The notes: a model not told the origin generated them from the sequence alone. A stretch of 64,000 bases of DNA from Molanna angustata (GCA_963576475.1 OY754987.1:11132256-11196255); one strand, 5' to 3'. Shown: positions 25,371 through 36,710, numbered from the stretch's first letter. Numbers and translations are program-made.

Positions 25371-26774
25371 AAAATAAATGCTGTATCAATTGCTAAAATC
25401 AAAATTTTAAATTTTTTTTTTATAAATATTCCTTTTCACGTGTAACACAAAAAAGTAGTGAAAAATAAAATGTATTTTGTGCAAAATTTTAATAAGAGTC
25501 TGCACTGTTATGATATGACATTCGTTGCCATTATGTTTCTTCATATTTCACTTTAGTATTACTTTGTAGTAGGTAAGTATAATATTATATTATAAAGAAT
25601 ATACTTAAAGTGACATCTCTATCCAACGTCTCTCGGAAGGAAACACAAAATATATATTTATACAAGAAAGGGATTATACTTTCATGATTCTGCGATTTCA
25701 ATCATTTTGTTGATCTCGAATTTTCGGGATTTAAGATAACACAAAACACTATTGATTCAAATCAACCATATTTTTGTGGATTTTTAAATATACAAATGCA
25801 TTGAAACCAAAGTTTTACAGACCACATCATGTCGAAATTCGTGGCTCAGTTTGTATGATATACAAACAGTTTGTTTGTATAACTCTTGGGTTCAATTTCA
25901 ATGCAAACACAATTTGTCACAATTTTCAGTGGGGCTAGCCATTGTTTATATTTTACTTTTGAACTTTTTCTTTTTTTTTAATTTTTAGGATTAAGCCAAG
26001 ATTAGAACGTATTAGGCACGTGTCATGAGTAGCCCCCTGTTCATGGTTCAGTTAAGTGTCCTCTTGGAGCATTTTGTCGGTGCCAGCATATTCCAATACA
26101 GAACAGTAAACAATAGTTGCATTACTGTTCTGTATTGTTCATGTAAAAAAGTAAAAATAAATAAAGAAAAAAAATCAGATAATAGCTGATGATTGTAGAA
26201 TGAGCGTGTGTTTTAATTTTTAATTTTTGGGAACTGGAGAGATTCCGAATGTTTCCCGCAACCCTGAAATCATCAACACGACCCGGGATTGCACCCCGCC
26301 GTTAGAGGTGAAATGTAACATTTCAGCCGTCTTCTTTCAACAATAGTATAATCCTATTTATGGTCGTTTCATTTATACGTGAATACATTTACATTTTCCT
26401 GACAAAACCATAGGAATAATGTTCTGGGACGTCTGGGTAACTACTTTATAGGGGGATACCAAACACTAAGCACATTATCCAACCAACTTGGGCTCACTTT
26501 CTTGCATTATTAAATTTACAGAGATGGTGCTCATTGCGTGTAAAAACTACTATCAAGGGTCACCATCGCGGTTAACGGATGAAATGGTGATAAATTTAAA
26601 CATGCATAAAAGCAGTTTTGGTGAATTGAATATTTTTTTTATAATTTGTAGATTGAAATTTTTTTGCAAGACTCTTTTATATATACCATATTTGGCTTTA
26701 TGGCTGAGGAGCACGGCACACTCAATATTTTTTAACACAATACCTAAAAAAGAACAAAATTTAAGTAGTAAAGC
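25371..26774. other. No gene; perfect 15 bp hairpin at 26095-26136
   Basis: AATACAGAACAGTAA (26095-26109) pairs exactly with 26122-26136. The rest is unassigned. The open frame at 26488-26781 shows no family signature. Confidence 0.5.
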
Positions 26775-27240
26775 TATTTAATAGGTAACTATTTGGTGCC
26801 AAAAATGAATACTAAATTTGGGCAAAGATTTTTTGTATTTAATGCACCTCGAATTTATAATAAACTGCCATCGGACCTTAAAGGGTTAACTCAATTCAAA
26901 GCCCGTGGTACCAAGTGGCTACTCGATGTGGGTAGAACCCAAAATGAAAGTAACGTTGCAACAATAATTTCTTAACTTATTATTTTTTGTTGTCTGTTTA
27001 GATTGTGTGTACCTATTTCACTTTTAAATCTGTATTTTTTAATTTAAAATATGTAATTATTCCTAATGTTTATTTTTATAGATTTCTTATTCTTTTGTTT
27101 TTTACTGTAATGTAATAATTTCACAAATGTACAGGTGGCTGCTTCAGAACAGATTTATTCTAGTGAGGCGGCTATCTTATATTAAAATAATGTATATGTT
27201 TATATGATCATAAATAAATCTGCATATAAATAAAGTAGAC
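26775..27240 (+). mobile_element. LINE 3' end
   Basis: The frame reads LVPKMNTKFGQRFFVFNAPR, IYNKLPSDLKGLTQFKARGT, KWLLDVGRTQNES and stops at 26973. FNAPRIYNKLP is typical of the C-terminus of Jockey/CR1-like proteins. The 3' region contains CAGGTGGCTGCTTCAG and ends in AATAAATCTGCATATAAATAAA. Confidence 0.8.
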
Positions 27241-28008
27241 CTGGTAAGATTGTCGTTCTGGATTTGCGAATGTTTGTGCACGACTATATTCATGTCAGTC
27301 TGCCCAAGGCTGCCTGTTCTTACATTCGTTTGAAATCTTTCTATGTTGATATCGGCAATTTTACAGTAGAGTAAAAAACTTACAATATTACATTTTTATA
27401 ATATTACATTTGAAACAGTATAAAAACACAAAGCCTCACAAGCTGATATGTTTTTTTTATTATTTTCAAAAGAAAGTTAGTTTAAATGTTATATAATAAG
27501 AATTAAATAATGCTTTTATGCTTTACTCGCCGAGTCGCCAAAATTGATATATGTGAATTTACCCTGAAGATGACAAAAATACCAACATTCTGATATATGC
27601 GTCCCTATCGTAATTAGACCTCAAATGGCACGAAGTAATAAAATCCGACACAGGGAGAGTGAGCAATTCACGTTGAACAAATGGTCCCTTTTGCATTGTG
27701 GGTCAGATTTGCTTTCCTCGCGTTGTTCCACCATTCTTTCAGCTGTCAAATATTCGAAAGTTACCTACTTTATATTTTTATCGTAATTAATATGTATTGA
27801 TTTAGTTTATTTTCCAATATTTAATAACTTTATATTTTATTTTCTTTCAGAATCAAATTTTAGCCTATATAGTTACAAAAAAATGTAAGTTGAAATTTCA
27901 ATTCTTGATGAATTTAGGTAAATTTTAAATCAACATTCACATATGGAAAGAACGTGGGTATTTGTTTAAAGATATTTTCATAAATGAGTTGGTGATTATT
28001 GTATTTCG
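27241..28008. other. No recognised feature
   Basis: Unassigned AT-rich sequence. Confidence 0.5.
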
Positions 28009-29185
28009 GTGTACAGGTTATGTCATTCTTCTAGGAGTAGGTTAAAGAGTGCAGAAGGAATGGCACATGAAAATAACATGTTGCAAATGGTTGCACTTAG
28101 GGCAAACGAATCTAAAGAACAGCAAGAAAGGAGATGTGAAGCCAGTAGATTACAAATGACGGCGGCGACGGGGTATTACAATTTCTGCAGCAAGAAAGAG
28201 GAAGTACAGATTTTCAGTCTTCAAGTAATTGGATAGAGGTAGGGAGTCGTGATAATTTAATGATAATAGATCAGATGAATATGCAAGACGTTGAAGTAAT
28301 AGAAATTACTGCACTTGAATGCGCCATCTTAGCAGCATTAAAAGTATAAAACAGCCTCTAAGTCTTCAAGTCATAAGGCCCCTGAGTCAAATTGAAAACG
28401 CTTAACAATATCGCCAAACACTATTTTTTTTGTATGTAAAATAACAGATGTGGCATTGAAACATGAATCATGGAGACAAAAGGAAAATTCTGCTTTTTCC
28501 TATAGTTGCAATATAGATATTAACCTATAGTTGCAATTTATTTCTGAGCCAGTATCAACTTTTGGTAGAATGTCTATAATTTGTACATATTGTGGTGATT
28601 TGAAATGGAAGGGAGAAAACCCAGGAATGTGTTGTAACAATGGAATAGTACACATACCTGCAATAGATATCCTCCAGAGCCTCTTTATACATTATTAACA
28701 GGTAATTCTATAAATGCATGCCATTATAGAATTAAGTATTTTAAGAGTCATGTTAGAAGATATAATAGGACGATGTATGAGAGGGTCAGAAATGAGGACA
28801 TAAGGAAAGAATGTAAGATAAAGAAAGATGTCATTAATAGAATTTAAGTGAACACATTGAGATGGTTTAGACACATGGGCAGAATGAACGAGGAACGCCT
28901 GACGAAGAAAATATACTTTGCGACAGGAATCGAATGAGAGGTCGGGGCCGCCCAAGTAAGGGATGGCATATCCATGGGAACGCTATTTTGAAAGGCGGAG
29001 ATGTCAGAAGCATGAACAACAAATGAATATGTATAGGACAATGTATGAATGTCGACGAGGCGATGAATGTGTGTCAAGATAGAAATAAGTAGCGTTTGGT
29101 TCTCTCTGCCTACCCCGCGAGGGACATGGCGTGATGGTATGTATGTAATGCTTGCTTTCAAATGAAATTTTTAGGAACCACTAAA
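28009..29185 (+). pseudogene. Helitron replication-protein N-terminal remnant
   Basis: Remnant of the protein that autonomous Helitrons use to nick and copy DNA (HUH nuclease plus helicase). Only the N-terminal region remains. Bases 28009-28236 give an arginine/glutamate-rich stretch, MVALRANESKEQQERRCEAS, like the repeats at the start of Helitron proteins. Bases 28456-28670 give KENSAFSYSCNIDIN, a stop at 28528-28530, then STFGRMSIICTYCGDLKWKG and NPGMCCNNGIVHIPAI, the conserved C-x2-C and CC block. A +1 shift then gives PPEPLYTLLTGNS and INACHYRIKYFKSHVRRYN. A LINE follows, and after it NACFQMKFLGT at 29147-29180 continues the usual YN.CFQM.SFG motif. The nuclease and helicase domains are lost. 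Inactive, but evidence that autonomous Helitrons existed in this genome. Confidence 0.82.
28767..29145 (+). pseudogene. CATA-tailed LINE C-terminus inside the Helitron gene
   Basis: Reads RTMYERVRNEDIRKECKIKK, a stop, then VNTLRWFRHMGRMNEERLTK, RMRGRGRPSKGWH, a stop and AYPARDMA before the GTATGTATG tail. Flanked by TAAT on both sides (28763-28766 and 29146-29149). Removing it restores the Helitron reading order. A close relative is at 34664-35015 on the minus strand. Confidence 0.85.
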
Positions 29186-29194
29186 GAATTATGA

Positions 29195-29560
29195 GTTATT
29201 ATTATGAGTGATAGAGTTAGATGTGTTACAAAGGAGGATCGAATTAGAAATGAATACGTCCGAGGTAGTTTTGGAGTCGCCTCTATTCCGGAGAAACTAA
29301 AGGCCAGACACCGATGGTACGGACACATTACCAGACGAAATGAGGATCATATAGTTAAACTCACACAGGATATACGCACTCAGTCCAGAAATAGAGGCCG
29401 TACATAGGCCACCTGGTGGACAAATATTAAGGAGTTGAGGGAGGAGCAACTAACCAGAGAAATGACGCAAGATGGAAAGGTCTCCGAAGGGCAAGAAAGG
29501 AAAGGTCGTACCAGAAGGGCCGCTCCAGATGAACTGGGAAGAGGCAAGGAAGAAGAAATC
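29195..29560 (+). pseudogene. LINE RT C-terminal remnant
   Basis: Reads MSDRVRCVTKEDRIRNEYVR, GSFGVASIPEKLKARHRWYG, HITRRNEDHIVK, then past a stop WWTNIKELREEQLTREMTQD and, after a frameshift, RRAAPDELGRGKEEE. This matches the C-terminus of the same LINE group as 35926-36245. Confidence 0.8.
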
Positions 29561-29693
29561 TATATTTTCAAAACATTTCTGTATGTTTCATTTAATTAAC
29601 AAATTATTTTACTTTCAAATTTATGAAGATAAATTTAAGAAAATAAAATTAAATAATTGCCAACAATCAATTAATTTATTCACATAAAAATAT

Positions 29694-29830
29694 CATCATC
29701 ATTATTCTTAGCGTCACAACTCTTGATGGGTCCTATCTGTGTCCAAGAATCTTCTCCATACTGTTCTATCGTTGGCTGCCACCTTCCAGTTCTGCTGCCC
29801 CATGGCTCATGACTATGCTGAAGTCCTGGT
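29694..29830 (-). pseudogene. LINE C-terminal fragment
   Basis: The minus strand reads NWKVAANDRTVWRRFLDTDR, THQEL and a stop, followed by an ATGATGATGAT tail. Very short. Bases 29831-30224 hold nothing recognised. Confidence 0.7.
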
Positions 29831-30224
29831 AAAGATCATAAAGCTCGGTGATATATATCTTTTACGCCATGTTTGACAGTCGTTAATAGGTACATAGGTA
29901 TATTCTGCATAAGATTTTTCTTTCAAAGGCATCCACTCTGTTTTCATCGTGTTTTGTTAATATCCAGGTAGGTATCCGATAAAAATATATTACTATCAAA
30001 TTCAACAAAAATTATTAACGTGGTAAGTTTTCTCCATATCTTTAACAATGTATATCTTTGTCAAAAACTTAATTGAAAAAACTTGAATCGAACTATAAAA
30101 ACTATATAACCATATTGAATCGAACACCACATTTTCCTATGACATATACGCATTGTCGTCTCGATACTCGACATACATACATCACCTAATAATAATAATA
30201 ATTAAAGACTTTTATAGTACATAT

Positions 30225-30860
30225 TAAAAATACAAAATATATAAAGGGAAAGAACACGGGAATCTCTTCGGTGACGGATCTTTAACCAGTTCAGTCGTTG
30301 CCTGCTCTCGGATACGTGGTCGAACTTCCTGAGTCCAAACACGTATCGAATGCAGACATTTTGTAACCGTTCGAGTTTGTTAAGTTGATCTTCAGTTGAA
30401 TCTCAGCGTAGGCAACGTCAGCGTAGTCAAGTAATGGTAGCATGTGTTGTTGAGTTACGCGACATCCTACGTAGGCGATTCAAAGCGAATGCGAAGCGAT
30501 CCGAACGGATACATGCGAATTCAAAGCGATGCGGTGCGACGCTGCGGCTCTGTCCTACGGGCACGCGAATCGTGCTTCTAGCATTATACTTTACCAAAAA
30601 AAACTATGGCACCGCTTCCAATTCGCGCGAAAATATCAAACCAATTGATCGCGTTCGCTTCGCATCGTGCCATGTCACACCGTACCCTACTCGCGGTCGG
30701 TAACGCAGGACACATCAATAGTTACCGACTGATTGTTATTTTCGCGCCGCTTCGCGTTCGCCTTGAATCGCCTACGTAAGACGTCGCGTTAGAGTGATTT
30801 TAGTCTTAACTGGTAAATAATTTTTAAGTCGGCCTCATACGTTCTCATTTGTTATTCAAC
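30225..30860 (-). pseudogene. LINE RT C-terminal remnant, split by a TIR element
   Basis: The minus strand reads LKNYLPVKTKIT before the insertion and QQHMLPLLDYADVAY after it, in the same frame once the TIR element and one GAG are removed. A frameshift follows, then TEDQLNKLERLQNVCIRYVF, GLRKFDHVSESRQRLNWLKI and RHRRDSRVLSLYIFC. This is the Jockey-like region after the reverse transcriptase. Confidence 0.85.
30455..30791. mobile_element. GC-rich TIR element with GAG flanks
   Basis: The ends TTACGCGAC and, reversed, TAACGCGAC begin inverted repeats of about 44 bp that share TACGTAGGCGATTCAA and GCGAA.GCGAAGCG. GAG lies on each side (30452-30454 and 30792-30794), a 3 bp duplication confirmed by the interrupted LINE. 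The interior is full of short GCGAA/GCGAT-type units and is strikingly GC-rich for this window. Not coding. Confidence 0.88.
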
Positions 30861-30904
30861 AGACATACGACAAAGTTTAAGTATTAAATTTAGAATAAAA
30901 TTAT

Positions 30905-31225
30905 TATATTTATTTGTTTATAAATTTTTGGAAGACTAATAGCATATATATTACATCTAATATAAAAATTAAACAGCCAATTAGAAGTCTCCGCTGATTG
31001 GCTATACTGTCAGTTGCAAGTTGAAAAATATAACATAATAATATAATATGTTTCTGTAACAGATAAAGTTTCATCGTGAAACGGAGGTAAACATAAACAA
31101 GAAAAAAAAATTATCACCGAAGAGAACATACATGATTTTATATTTTAGTGGTTACAGTTGGCAAAATAAATTATAGTATTAAAAAAATTGCACTTAGAAT
31201 ACATCTCGCTACTGTAATGCTAATC
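30905..31225. repeat. Dispersed repeat S, uninterrupted copy
   Basis: The TTTA-rich start, TTTTGGAAGACTAATAGC, CAGCCAATTAGAAGTCTCCG, ATGTTTCTGTAACAGATAAA and GTTGGCAAAATAAATT are in the same order as the split copies at 9356/11446 and 34465. Probably a LINE 3' untranslated region read backwards. Confidence 0.75.
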
Positions 31226-31230
31226 TGAAA

Positions 31231-31870
31231 TACATCAAATTCTGGTGAATTAAATATAAAATGTCCATAACCAAACTATAGTACCGCTTTAATGTCTGCA
31301 GTTAAAATAAGAGTCTGAGAATGCTTGCTAAATTTACTGAAAAGGCGAATATCCTTATTTAAGCATAAAAAATTATACAATCTAAATACACATAACACAC
31401 AATAGGTGATCATTTAAGTAATATCATTTAGTTTAGATTTAGACTACATGTTGAGTTTGCAAACATAATTTATCGGTCATTTGTCAAACGTCAAGTCAAA
31501 TGTCAACGACGGCGTTGCCAGGATTTAAAGTACTAATTATTATTGGAGAGTTGCATGAAAAAATATTAATATTTATTACATGCTTATTTACAAGGAGTTT
31601 AAAATATCAATCTTTCTAAAGTTAAACAATTTATTATTTTGTAAATTAATATTTTAAAAGAATAACGTTTTTGTGCGGAGGCGACAAACACAGCAGCGAA
31701 AAATAAAGCTTGCTCCGTGTCATGGTTTGTGAAACGCAAATTAAGAAACTAAAAGAGAAGTTTCGTTTGACTTCTACAATAGGGTTTGCAACCTTTTTAA
31801 CCACTTTGCGGATTATAGGCGTTTGATTTAGTTGAAACTCAGCAATCTTCGTATTGCCTGTATAATTAAA
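31231..31870. other. No recognised feature
   Basis: Unassigned AT-rich sequence. Confidence 0.5.
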
Positions 31871-32210
31871 AATGGTCTCTAAGTGTCTCCCGTCCCTTCG
31901 GTGCCTCCCGTCCTTTTAATGTCTCCTGTCACTCAGTGCCACCCGTCTCTTCAGTGTCTCCCGTCCCTTCAGGTCCTTCTGTACCTCCCGTTCCGTCAAT
32001 GCCTCTTCATTTCCTCCCGAATCTTTCATCCCTTCAGACATTTTAGTAACTTCAGACCCCTCAGTACCTTCAATGCCTCTTCATTTCCTCCCGAATCTTT
32101 CATCCCTTCAGACATTTTAGTAACTTCAGACCCCTCAGTACCTTCAGATCGTTCAGTACCTTCAGACCGTTCAGTACCTTCAGATCCCTCAGTGCCATGG
32201 ACCGCCGGAG
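31871..32210. repeat. CCTTCAG/CCTCCCGT minisatellite
   Basis: Irregular units of 12-20 bp built on CTTCAG, TACCTCCCGT and CCCTCAGTACC. A unit of about 71 bp containing TTTCCTCCCGAATCTTTCAT is duplicated exactly (around 32003 and 32074). It is followed by a GC-rich hairpin TTTACCGC..GCGGTAAA at about 32216-32235, CTAGCT..AGCTAG, and a (TAAA)n tail to 32282, so it may be the 3' part of a retroelement. Confidence 0.8.
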
Positions 32211-32285
32211 GCGGTCATTTACCGCGCAGCGGTAAAAGCCGGCTGCAAGACCTAGCTTCTCAGCTAGTAAATAAATAAATAGCAC

Positions 32286-32799
32286 ATTTAGAACATTTAG
32301 ACCAGCATTTGTTGTACTGCTTGCACTGTTCGCACTCTAGAAGATACATAAGACTGTACTATTTGTAGGAAGGTACTTGTTGGATACAGAGAGAAGGGAA
32401 TATTGCACCTACCTGGTGGCGAAATTCTTCCTTCGTCTGGGAGGTCTTCACGGAAGGCACTCACTATACCTCTTGTATCACAACACAAAATATTGATGAA
32501 AGACACACCACTTCCAAACACGGTTTGGGTATATTAAAAGGGCGCACGCCGCGTAGTATTTAGTTGATCAACACGAAAGGACACGAAATACGTATATTAC
32601 AAGCGTATCGAAACTATTTTGCTTCTTCAACTGTCAGTGATGTCACGACGACGAGTTGTAGACGATTGTATATACATCTGACTACGCATGTAGATAGCAA
32701 TATATTTGGGAGAGGAAATGGTTGGGAGTGTTGCCACATTTACCTAACAGTACTTTTACAACATTTTTGGCTGGGCGGGTAGTCATTATTTATGCTAAA
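32286..32799. other. No recognised feature
   Basis: Unassigned sequence of near-average composition. No frame with a family signature. Confidence 0.5.
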
Positions 32800-33339
32800 G
32801 CAGCCCATTTATGATCGTGCCATTTGGCGTCGTTCCATATGGACCGGCTCCATTTGGAGCATTGTAAAATTTTCATCACACTCACGGGCGCGTCATCGCG
32901 CCATCGAGCCATCAAAATTAGTATACGCAAGCGGTCGGCGCTGTCGCATTAATAAGTTCTATTTTTTTTTTAATTTTCAAGTAAAAATGAGTTAAAATTC
33001 TGATGATGAGTTTAATACAACTGCTATTTAGCGGTTTGTTTATAATATATAAATAGAAAAAAAAAACAAAGAGAAAATGTTGTATTTTCGCATTCACGAG
33101 AGTGTCAAACAGCTCGGCGCAATGATATGGCGCAATGTTCCGCTGGTTTTCACACTCACGAGCATGCCGTGCCGACTGGATGCGCCGCGCCGTTTTCGCG
33201 GTACTATAGAGTTTCGATCGTTTGGAATTCCATTTTGGTGTGTCAGGCCAATTGGGTTGCGCGGGATTTGACATTCACGAGTGCATTTTGGAGTGATGGC
33301 AAGCCATTTGGATGGATGGCACGATCGTGAATGGGTGCC
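32800..33339. mobile_element. TIR element beside a TTAA site
   Basis: Left end GCAGCCCATTTATGATCGTG and right end, reversed, GGCACCCATTCACGATCGTG share an inverted repeat of about 27 bp extending into CCATTTGG. TTAA follows the right end (33340-33343); the left site reads TAAA. A second copy end at 49405 is preceded by perfect TTAA. The interior has several TCACGAG repeats and GC-rich stretches. No transposase. Possibly a piggyBac-type miniature element. Confidence 0.75.
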
Positions 33340-33343
33340 TTAA

Positions 33344-33890
33344 CGACAATGGAGTGCAACCGTTCCTAGGAAAAAGAGGACTGGAAGAAGATGGAGGAGG
33401 CCTTTCTTCAACTCTAGACGTAGACAGGGATGGTGATAAACTCAATGAACATAAATCGATCTTGCTGGCTTGTGCAATTGAACCTGTATACATTACGTGT
33501 TCTCTCATAGCCAGCGACTAGATAAGTCTGTTAAGCGTAGGTCGTTTGTCTGTAAGTTGGTTAATAGCGAGCTAATGAATCTACATTTATGTATGACTGT
33601 ACGTAGTACAATTACCTATGTACATACGAGTATGTGAGTGAACCTGCATTCTATATTCCCTGGAGGGGACAACTCTATGATTGTCACTTACGTGGATAGA
33701 TGCGTTTCGGACAGTTGAAAATACAATTTTCATATTCAAAAACTACTAAGATTTGTACGTTCTTGCTTCGGCAGTACCTACTTATTACTAAGAGTTTCAT
33801 ATATATAGTAGTTCTGAAGAACTCTTGAAGTATAGTTTAAATACTCGGCGGATATTTTGTGGTTGTTAATATTAACCGTTTTGGCATGTG
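33344..33890. other. No recognised feature
   Basis: Unassigned sequence. Confidence 0.5.
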
Positions 33891-33995
33891 AATTTTGCCC
33901 TAAACCACTATATTTTGAATCACTATGCGACATGTTTCGGCAGTGCTGTCCTGCCATCGACCGGCTAGTTGAGACTCAACTAGCCGGTTGCTTTA
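33891..33995 (-). repeat. Hairpin cluster, possible PLE-type terminal motif
   Basis: On the minus strand a 14 bp hairpin ACCGGCTAGTTGAG is followed by a second hairpin GGCAG..CTGCC running into GAAACATGTC. The order hairpin, GAAAC, GTC is like that of the PLE segments at 2939 and 3296. No coding part is nearby. Confidence 0.45.
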
Positions 33996-34017
33996 TTTTT
34001 ATGTAATTGATTTATTT

Positions 34018-34205
34018 TTGCTTTATGATTTCCTCTGTTAAAGATTTTGAAAACTCTCATGACCAGGTTTTGTGTTTTCTGTCGTCTTTCATTATTTTAT
34101 TTAAAAAAAATTGCTTTATAATTTCCTCTGTTAAAGATTTTGAAAACTCTCATGACCAGGTTTTGTGTTTTCTCCCGTGTTCCATTATTTTATTTAAAAA
34201 AAATT
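34018..34205. repeat. Tandem duplication, 93 bp period
   Basis: Two units share TTCCTCTGTTAAAGATTTTG and CATGACCAGGTTTTGTGTTT. They differ at a few bases, and both end in an A run. Confidence 0.95.
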
Positions 34206-34464
34206 GTATTATTTAAAAAAATATGTATCGTAGAATAAAATGTGCAGGTACAATAACTTACTAGAAGATGGAAAGAATCTATGGTAACAATCCACTTTTT
34301 TTTTTAATTTTGGAGATTCAGCAGGGCACGATCTCAAAACATTAGTTTTTATCTTGTATTGATCTTTAAAAAAAATGTAAATCAGTGCTCGTTCACAATC
34401 TAATCTTAATGTTAAACTAAATTCAATCATTAAAAAATGTTTAGATCAAATTTTATGATGCAAT

Positions 34465-35110
34465 TGTAATTTTTGAATTTATTTATAAATTTTTGGAAGA
34501 CTAACAGCTATACATTACAGTGTTTTAGCCATACCATCGGTTGCAAGGTGAAACATAATATAACGTCATAATTATTATGTTTCTGTAATAGATAAAGTTT
34601 CATCCTGAAGCCGAGGTAAACATAATTAAACATTATTTACGTAAAATAAGATACATAAATTTACATACATACATACCATCACGCCATGTCCCTTGAGGGG
34701 TAGGCAGAGAGAACCGAACGCCACATTTTTCTAACTGACACGCATCCCGCGCCTCGTCCACATTCATGCATCGTCTCATACATGTTCATCTATTGCTCAC
34801 ACTTCTAACATTTCCGTTTTTCAAAATATCGTTCACATGGTCGTGCCATCCCTTTCTTGGGCGTCCCCGACCTCTCATTCCATTCCTTTCCGCTCTGTAT
34901 ATTTTCTTCGTCAGGCACTCCTCATTCATTCTCCCCATGTGACCAAACCATCTCGATGTGTTCACTTTCATTCTAGTAATGACATCTTTCTTCATCTTCC
35001 ATTCTTTCCTTATGTACATAAATTTAAAATTGAAATATATTTTATTGGCAAAAAATTACACACTTAAAAAAAATGCACTAAGAACACATCTCGCTGCTGT
35101 TTTAATAAAT
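34465..35110. repeat. Dispersed repeat S, split by a LINE
   Basis: Left part 34465-34663 (TTTTGGAAGACTAACAGC, GGTTGCAAGGTGAAAC, ATGTTTCTGTAATAGATAAA) continues at 35027 with TTATTGGCAAAAAATTAC. A minus-strand LINE lies between. Confidence 0.75.
34664..35015 (-). pseudogene. CATA-tailed LINE C-terminus with 11 bp duplication
   Basis: The minus strand reads WKMKKDVITRMKVNTSRWFG, HMGRMNEECLTKKIYRAERN, GMRGRGRPRKGWHDHVNDIL, KNGNVRSVSNR and a stop, then CMNVDEARDACQ and a GTATGTATG tail. This is the GRPRKGW zinc-finger-like end of a non-LTR protein; everything upstream is lost by truncation. It is flanked by exact repeats ACATAAATTTA at 34653-34663 and 35016-35026. It is inserted in repeat S and is related to 28767-29145 and 59355-59485. 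Confidence 0.92.
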
Positions 35111-35119
35111 TAATGCAAC

Positions 35120-35925
35120 TTATTAACTAATTAAATTTAATCTAAAAGACTGAATCTAATCTTAATCCCAATAGTCCTTATGAGTATGTTTTTTTTTTAT
35201 AAAGTTGGTTATAATATTTTCGTTACAGAATTTTTATAGTTGGTAATAGGATTTCGTGACGCCATATATTAAATGCCGGAAAGTAGGGTTCGTGAGAAAC
35301 CCGAAAGTAGAAGACTTCCAGGCAGACCCCCCAAAAAGATAGCGAGACAAGTAGCAGTCGACCTCTCAGAAGAAAAAATTATAGTTTGTCCGATTATATT
35401 GCGACTTTGATAACAAAAAATGTCACATATTACTCGATTGCGACGACTAACTGGTGATAAAAATGTGAGTATTGGTATAATAAAGATTCCAATCTGATTG
35501 TTATGAATTGTTCACAAACGTGAAGTGGTCAGCTATATGTCCTGATACCGGATTAATACGGAGAGATGGTTGCTTCACTCTGTCATAAACATAACCTGCA
35601 TAGCCTTGATTGGTGAAATTCAATTATTTATTTTGATGGAATACCCAGGAAATGAATGAAAGCACCAACTCATATTGGATATTTAAACACAAAAGTAGAA
35701 AGATATCTTCCACCATATCAAAGTAAACAAGTAAATAAAACATATTGTGCACACCTTTGAAATGAAGAGCAATCGAAAAAAGGAAACTGAATTCGATCTA
35801 ATAATGATATAAAAAACGCCTGAATGTATAGCAGTCATAATTCAAGTTCAGAAATAAAAATTTTCAATTTTATCAATATATCAAAATAAAAGCGTCAGCG
35901 GGGTTGTCTCTAAAAGACAAAATAA
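35120..35925. other. No convincing gene
   Basis: A short stretch around 35281-35365 encodes basic sequence, RLPGRPPKKIARQVAVDL, that could be a LINE tail scrap but is too short to assign. Nothing else recognised. Confidence 0.45.
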
Positions 35926-36245
35926 AAAGTTCATACATTCGCGGAAGCTTAGGAGTGACAGGCATTAACAACAAATTAGAAAGAAAGACAATTGAGATGG
36001 TATGGTCACATATTAAGAAGACCCGAGGATCACATTGTGAACCAGGCTATGGCCGTAGATATCCCCCGATCAACGAATAGGGGAAGACCAAAAAATTCAT
36101 GGATGGCGCAAAGGAGTTCACAATTGATGAAACAAGAATTGACATCGGAGGCGGCCCAGAACCGAAGAGTGTACAGCTTGAGGACGAGGAGAGCTGACCC
36201 CAACAGTCTTCATCGACGATAAGTTGGGAAGAGGCCAGGAAGAAG
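35926..36245 (+). pseudogene. LINE RT C-terminal remnant
   Basis: After a frameshift the plus strand reads LRWYGHILRRPEDHIVNQAM, GRPKNSWMAQRSSQLMKQEL, AQNRRVYSLRTRRADPNSLH and a stop, with GKRPGRR-like text beyond. Same LINE group as 29195-29560. Confidence 0.85.
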
Positions 36246-36710
36246 AATTTTGTCAATATATCAAACGAATCAAGATGGACACAAATTGAGTATGTATTGT
36301 CGTCAGGAATACACAGTTAGTTAAGATTCGATTGCGAAATTCCAGTCCAGAACAGTGAAGTTAATCAAAAGGGTGTTGTAATAAAATAACGGATATTTAT
36401 ATTCTTCGTAAAAAACTTGAGATTTTTATTATATACACAATTTTCCAGAACGTAAAAGCATAAATAAATAAATATTTTTTTATAGTTTTGACAGGTTAAA
36501 TCATTGAAAAAAAAATCTGCTCCAGCTCGTGTTGATGTTAATTAGTCACAGAATATAACTATTATTTCTATTACGATTCATATATTATATCATAATATCG
36601 GTTTTTATGATATTTTAACTTCAACCATCTTTTCAACCATGTACAATTAAATTAGAGTTCCTGTAAATTATAGCGGCTTCGTGTTTTGCGAAAATTAAAG
36701 GTTTCATAAT

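Noticed and set aside
21650..26060. Shared patch GTCATGAGTAGC.CCC at 21656 and 26024 as a repeat family
   Set aside because: Similarity is confined to a few dozen bases; too little to define a family.
30434..30703. 89-codon frame with high GC
   Set aside because: It lies within the GC-rich TIR element and starts in the interrupted LINE; the GC content explains the open frame.
31883..32278. 131-codon proline/serine-rich frame and the antisense leucine-rich frame
   Set aside because: Both are translations of the CCTTCAG minisatellite.
32200..32285. CTAGCT..AGCTAG followed by T as a Helitron 3' end
   Set aside because: The hairpin includes the CTAG itself and a TAAA tail follows directly, which fits a retroelement 3' end better; no matching 5' TC end was found.
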